Part shown: positions 44,390 to 45,024 of the stretch, piece by piece
Layout of the letters: each line of letters starts with the position of its first letter
Position numbering within the stretch: position 1 is the stretch's first letter
Assembly (NCBI GenBank): GCA_009691525.1
Contig: SICG01000010.1
Span: 1-45,024 of the forward strand
DNA length: 45,024 bases
From: Candidatus Latescibacterota bacterium
GTDB lineage: Bacteria > Latescibacterota > UBA2968 > UBA8231
Direction: 5' to 3'
The notes under the pieces: generated by a model
Databases searched by the model: none
What the model was told of the DNA's origin: nothing
Seen by the model: the letters and a program-made list of their open reading frames with translations, nothing else
Program-made: the position numbers and the translations under genes

Positions 44390-45024
44390 GCCCCCCAGGG
44401 CCGGAAGCGGGCGTAGTCGATGCTGAGATGGTCCATCTTGGTGTACAGATTTTTCCGCGACATATCGATAGCCTCGGCCACCTGGGTGATCACCCCCCGG
44501 TGCCGGCGCAGGGCGGCGCTCAGGAAGCGCCGTTCGAACTGGTCCGGCCTCCCGGTAGGAACAGGCGCCTAACTCCTCCAGATTCTCCTCTTCCCGCCAC
44601 CGCAGAACCTCCGCTGGCAGATCACCGACCCCCAGGCCGGACCGCCGTGCCAGCACCACCATGCGCTCGATGGTGTTTTCCAGCTGGCGGATGTTGCCCG
44701 GCCAGGGGTACTCCTGTAAATGCGTTAGGGCCTCGGCCTCGATGCCGCTCAAGGGACGCCGGTTCCTGCAGGCGGCCGCCTGGATGAAGTGGTCGACCAA
44801 CGAGGGGATGTCCTCGCGGCGCTCGCGCAGGGGCGGCAGCTGCACGGGTAACACGTTGAGGCGATAAAAGAGATCCACGCGGAAGCGGCCCAGGGCCACT
44901 TCGCGCTTGAGTTCCACGTTGGTGGCGGCGATCACCCGCACATCCACCCTGAGCGTCTGGGTGCCGCCGATGCGCTCGAATTCCTGCTCCTGGAGGACCC
45001 GCAGCAGGCGCACCTGCACCTGGG
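44371..45024 (-). CDS. Sigma-54-dependent activator, C-terminal part, frameshifted (runs off the edge)
   Basis: Partial leftward gene entering from the right edge. It encodes the second half of a sigma-54 AAA+ domain (RVIAATN, the DLFYRLNVLPVQLPPLRER segment and sensor-II WPGNIRQL). After SYREA the frame must shift (between 44544 and 44549, a CCGG region) to reach a Fis-type HTH reading VITQVAEAIDMSRKNLYTK in the next frame, ending at TAG 44371-44373. Unshifted, the frame ends at 44384 in a non-homologous tail. A one-base insertion would explain it: a true pseudogene or a sequence error. The Walker A motif, GAFTGA and any receiver domain lie outside the window. Convergent with the TPR gene. 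Confidence 0.75.

Overview
The window is about 45 kb of GC-rich bacterial chromosome, densely packed with genes on both strands, with many ATGA/GTGA stop-start overlaps. I see no phage, transposon, CRISPR array, rRNA or tRNA. Lipoproteins, a MltD-type transglycosylase and a MreD/PBP2/RodA set point to a rod-shaped Gram-negative cell. A NagB-LmbE fusion, a DUF4954 protein, a CehA/McbA hydrolase and several Gfo/Idh/MocA oxidoreductases are reminiscent of the FCB group (for example Latescibacterota-like lineages). That placement is inference; there is no phylogenetic marker strong enough here to prove it.

Region 1 (1-8.1 kb): a secreted CBM9-like protein, then a leftward operon moaA / folC-ATP-grasp fusion / transsulfuration PLP enzyme. 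Its candidate promoter carries a perfect 10-bp dyad over the -35. Next come a tiny membrane-peptide ORF with its own terminator, and a DUF4954 left-handed beta-helix-like protein, also leftward with its own terminator. Region 2 (8.3-15.4 kb): a rightward operon nagB / acp / HMGL-type condensing enzyme / ackA / nagB-lmbE fusion, followed by an MpsC-family protein and a cytidylate-kinase-like protein. It looks like amino-sugar deacetylation and deamination with acetate recycling, plus an unexplained carrier-protein branch.

Region 3 (15.5-25.7 kb) is mostly accessory metabolism: three Gfo/Idh/MocA oxidoreductases, a TerC membrane protein, an amidohydrolase, a cupin, a CehA/McbA-type metallohydrolase and a D-2-hydroxyacid dehydrogenase, with the housekeeping genes rsmA and trxB embedded. 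Region 4 (25.8-34.7 kb) holds an orphan repeat-containing protein and a RidA-like protein driven from fully overlapping divergent promoters, an Sfp-type phosphopantetheinyl transferase, a solitary molybdenum-hydroxylase large subunit, an IMPase / DapA-like / aminotransferase operon, a candidate 115-nt structured small RNA with its own promoter and U-tract terminator, and an ornithine-cyclodeaminase-like gene.

Region 5 (34.8-45 kb) is a housekeeping and cell-envelope block: a LytR_C protein, rsfS, mtnA, a SPOR lipoprotein, a MltD-like LysM transglycosylase, mreD, mrdA, rodA and a TPR protein, almost all translationally coupled. A convergent sigma-54 activator runs off the right edge and carries an apparent frameshift before its Fis-type helix-turn-helix.

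The most unusual items are the FolC-ATP-grasp fusion (both halves with intact motifs, domain order reversed relative to cyanophycin synthetase), the carrier-protein-containing amino-sugar operon, and the candidate small RNA at 33590-33706.
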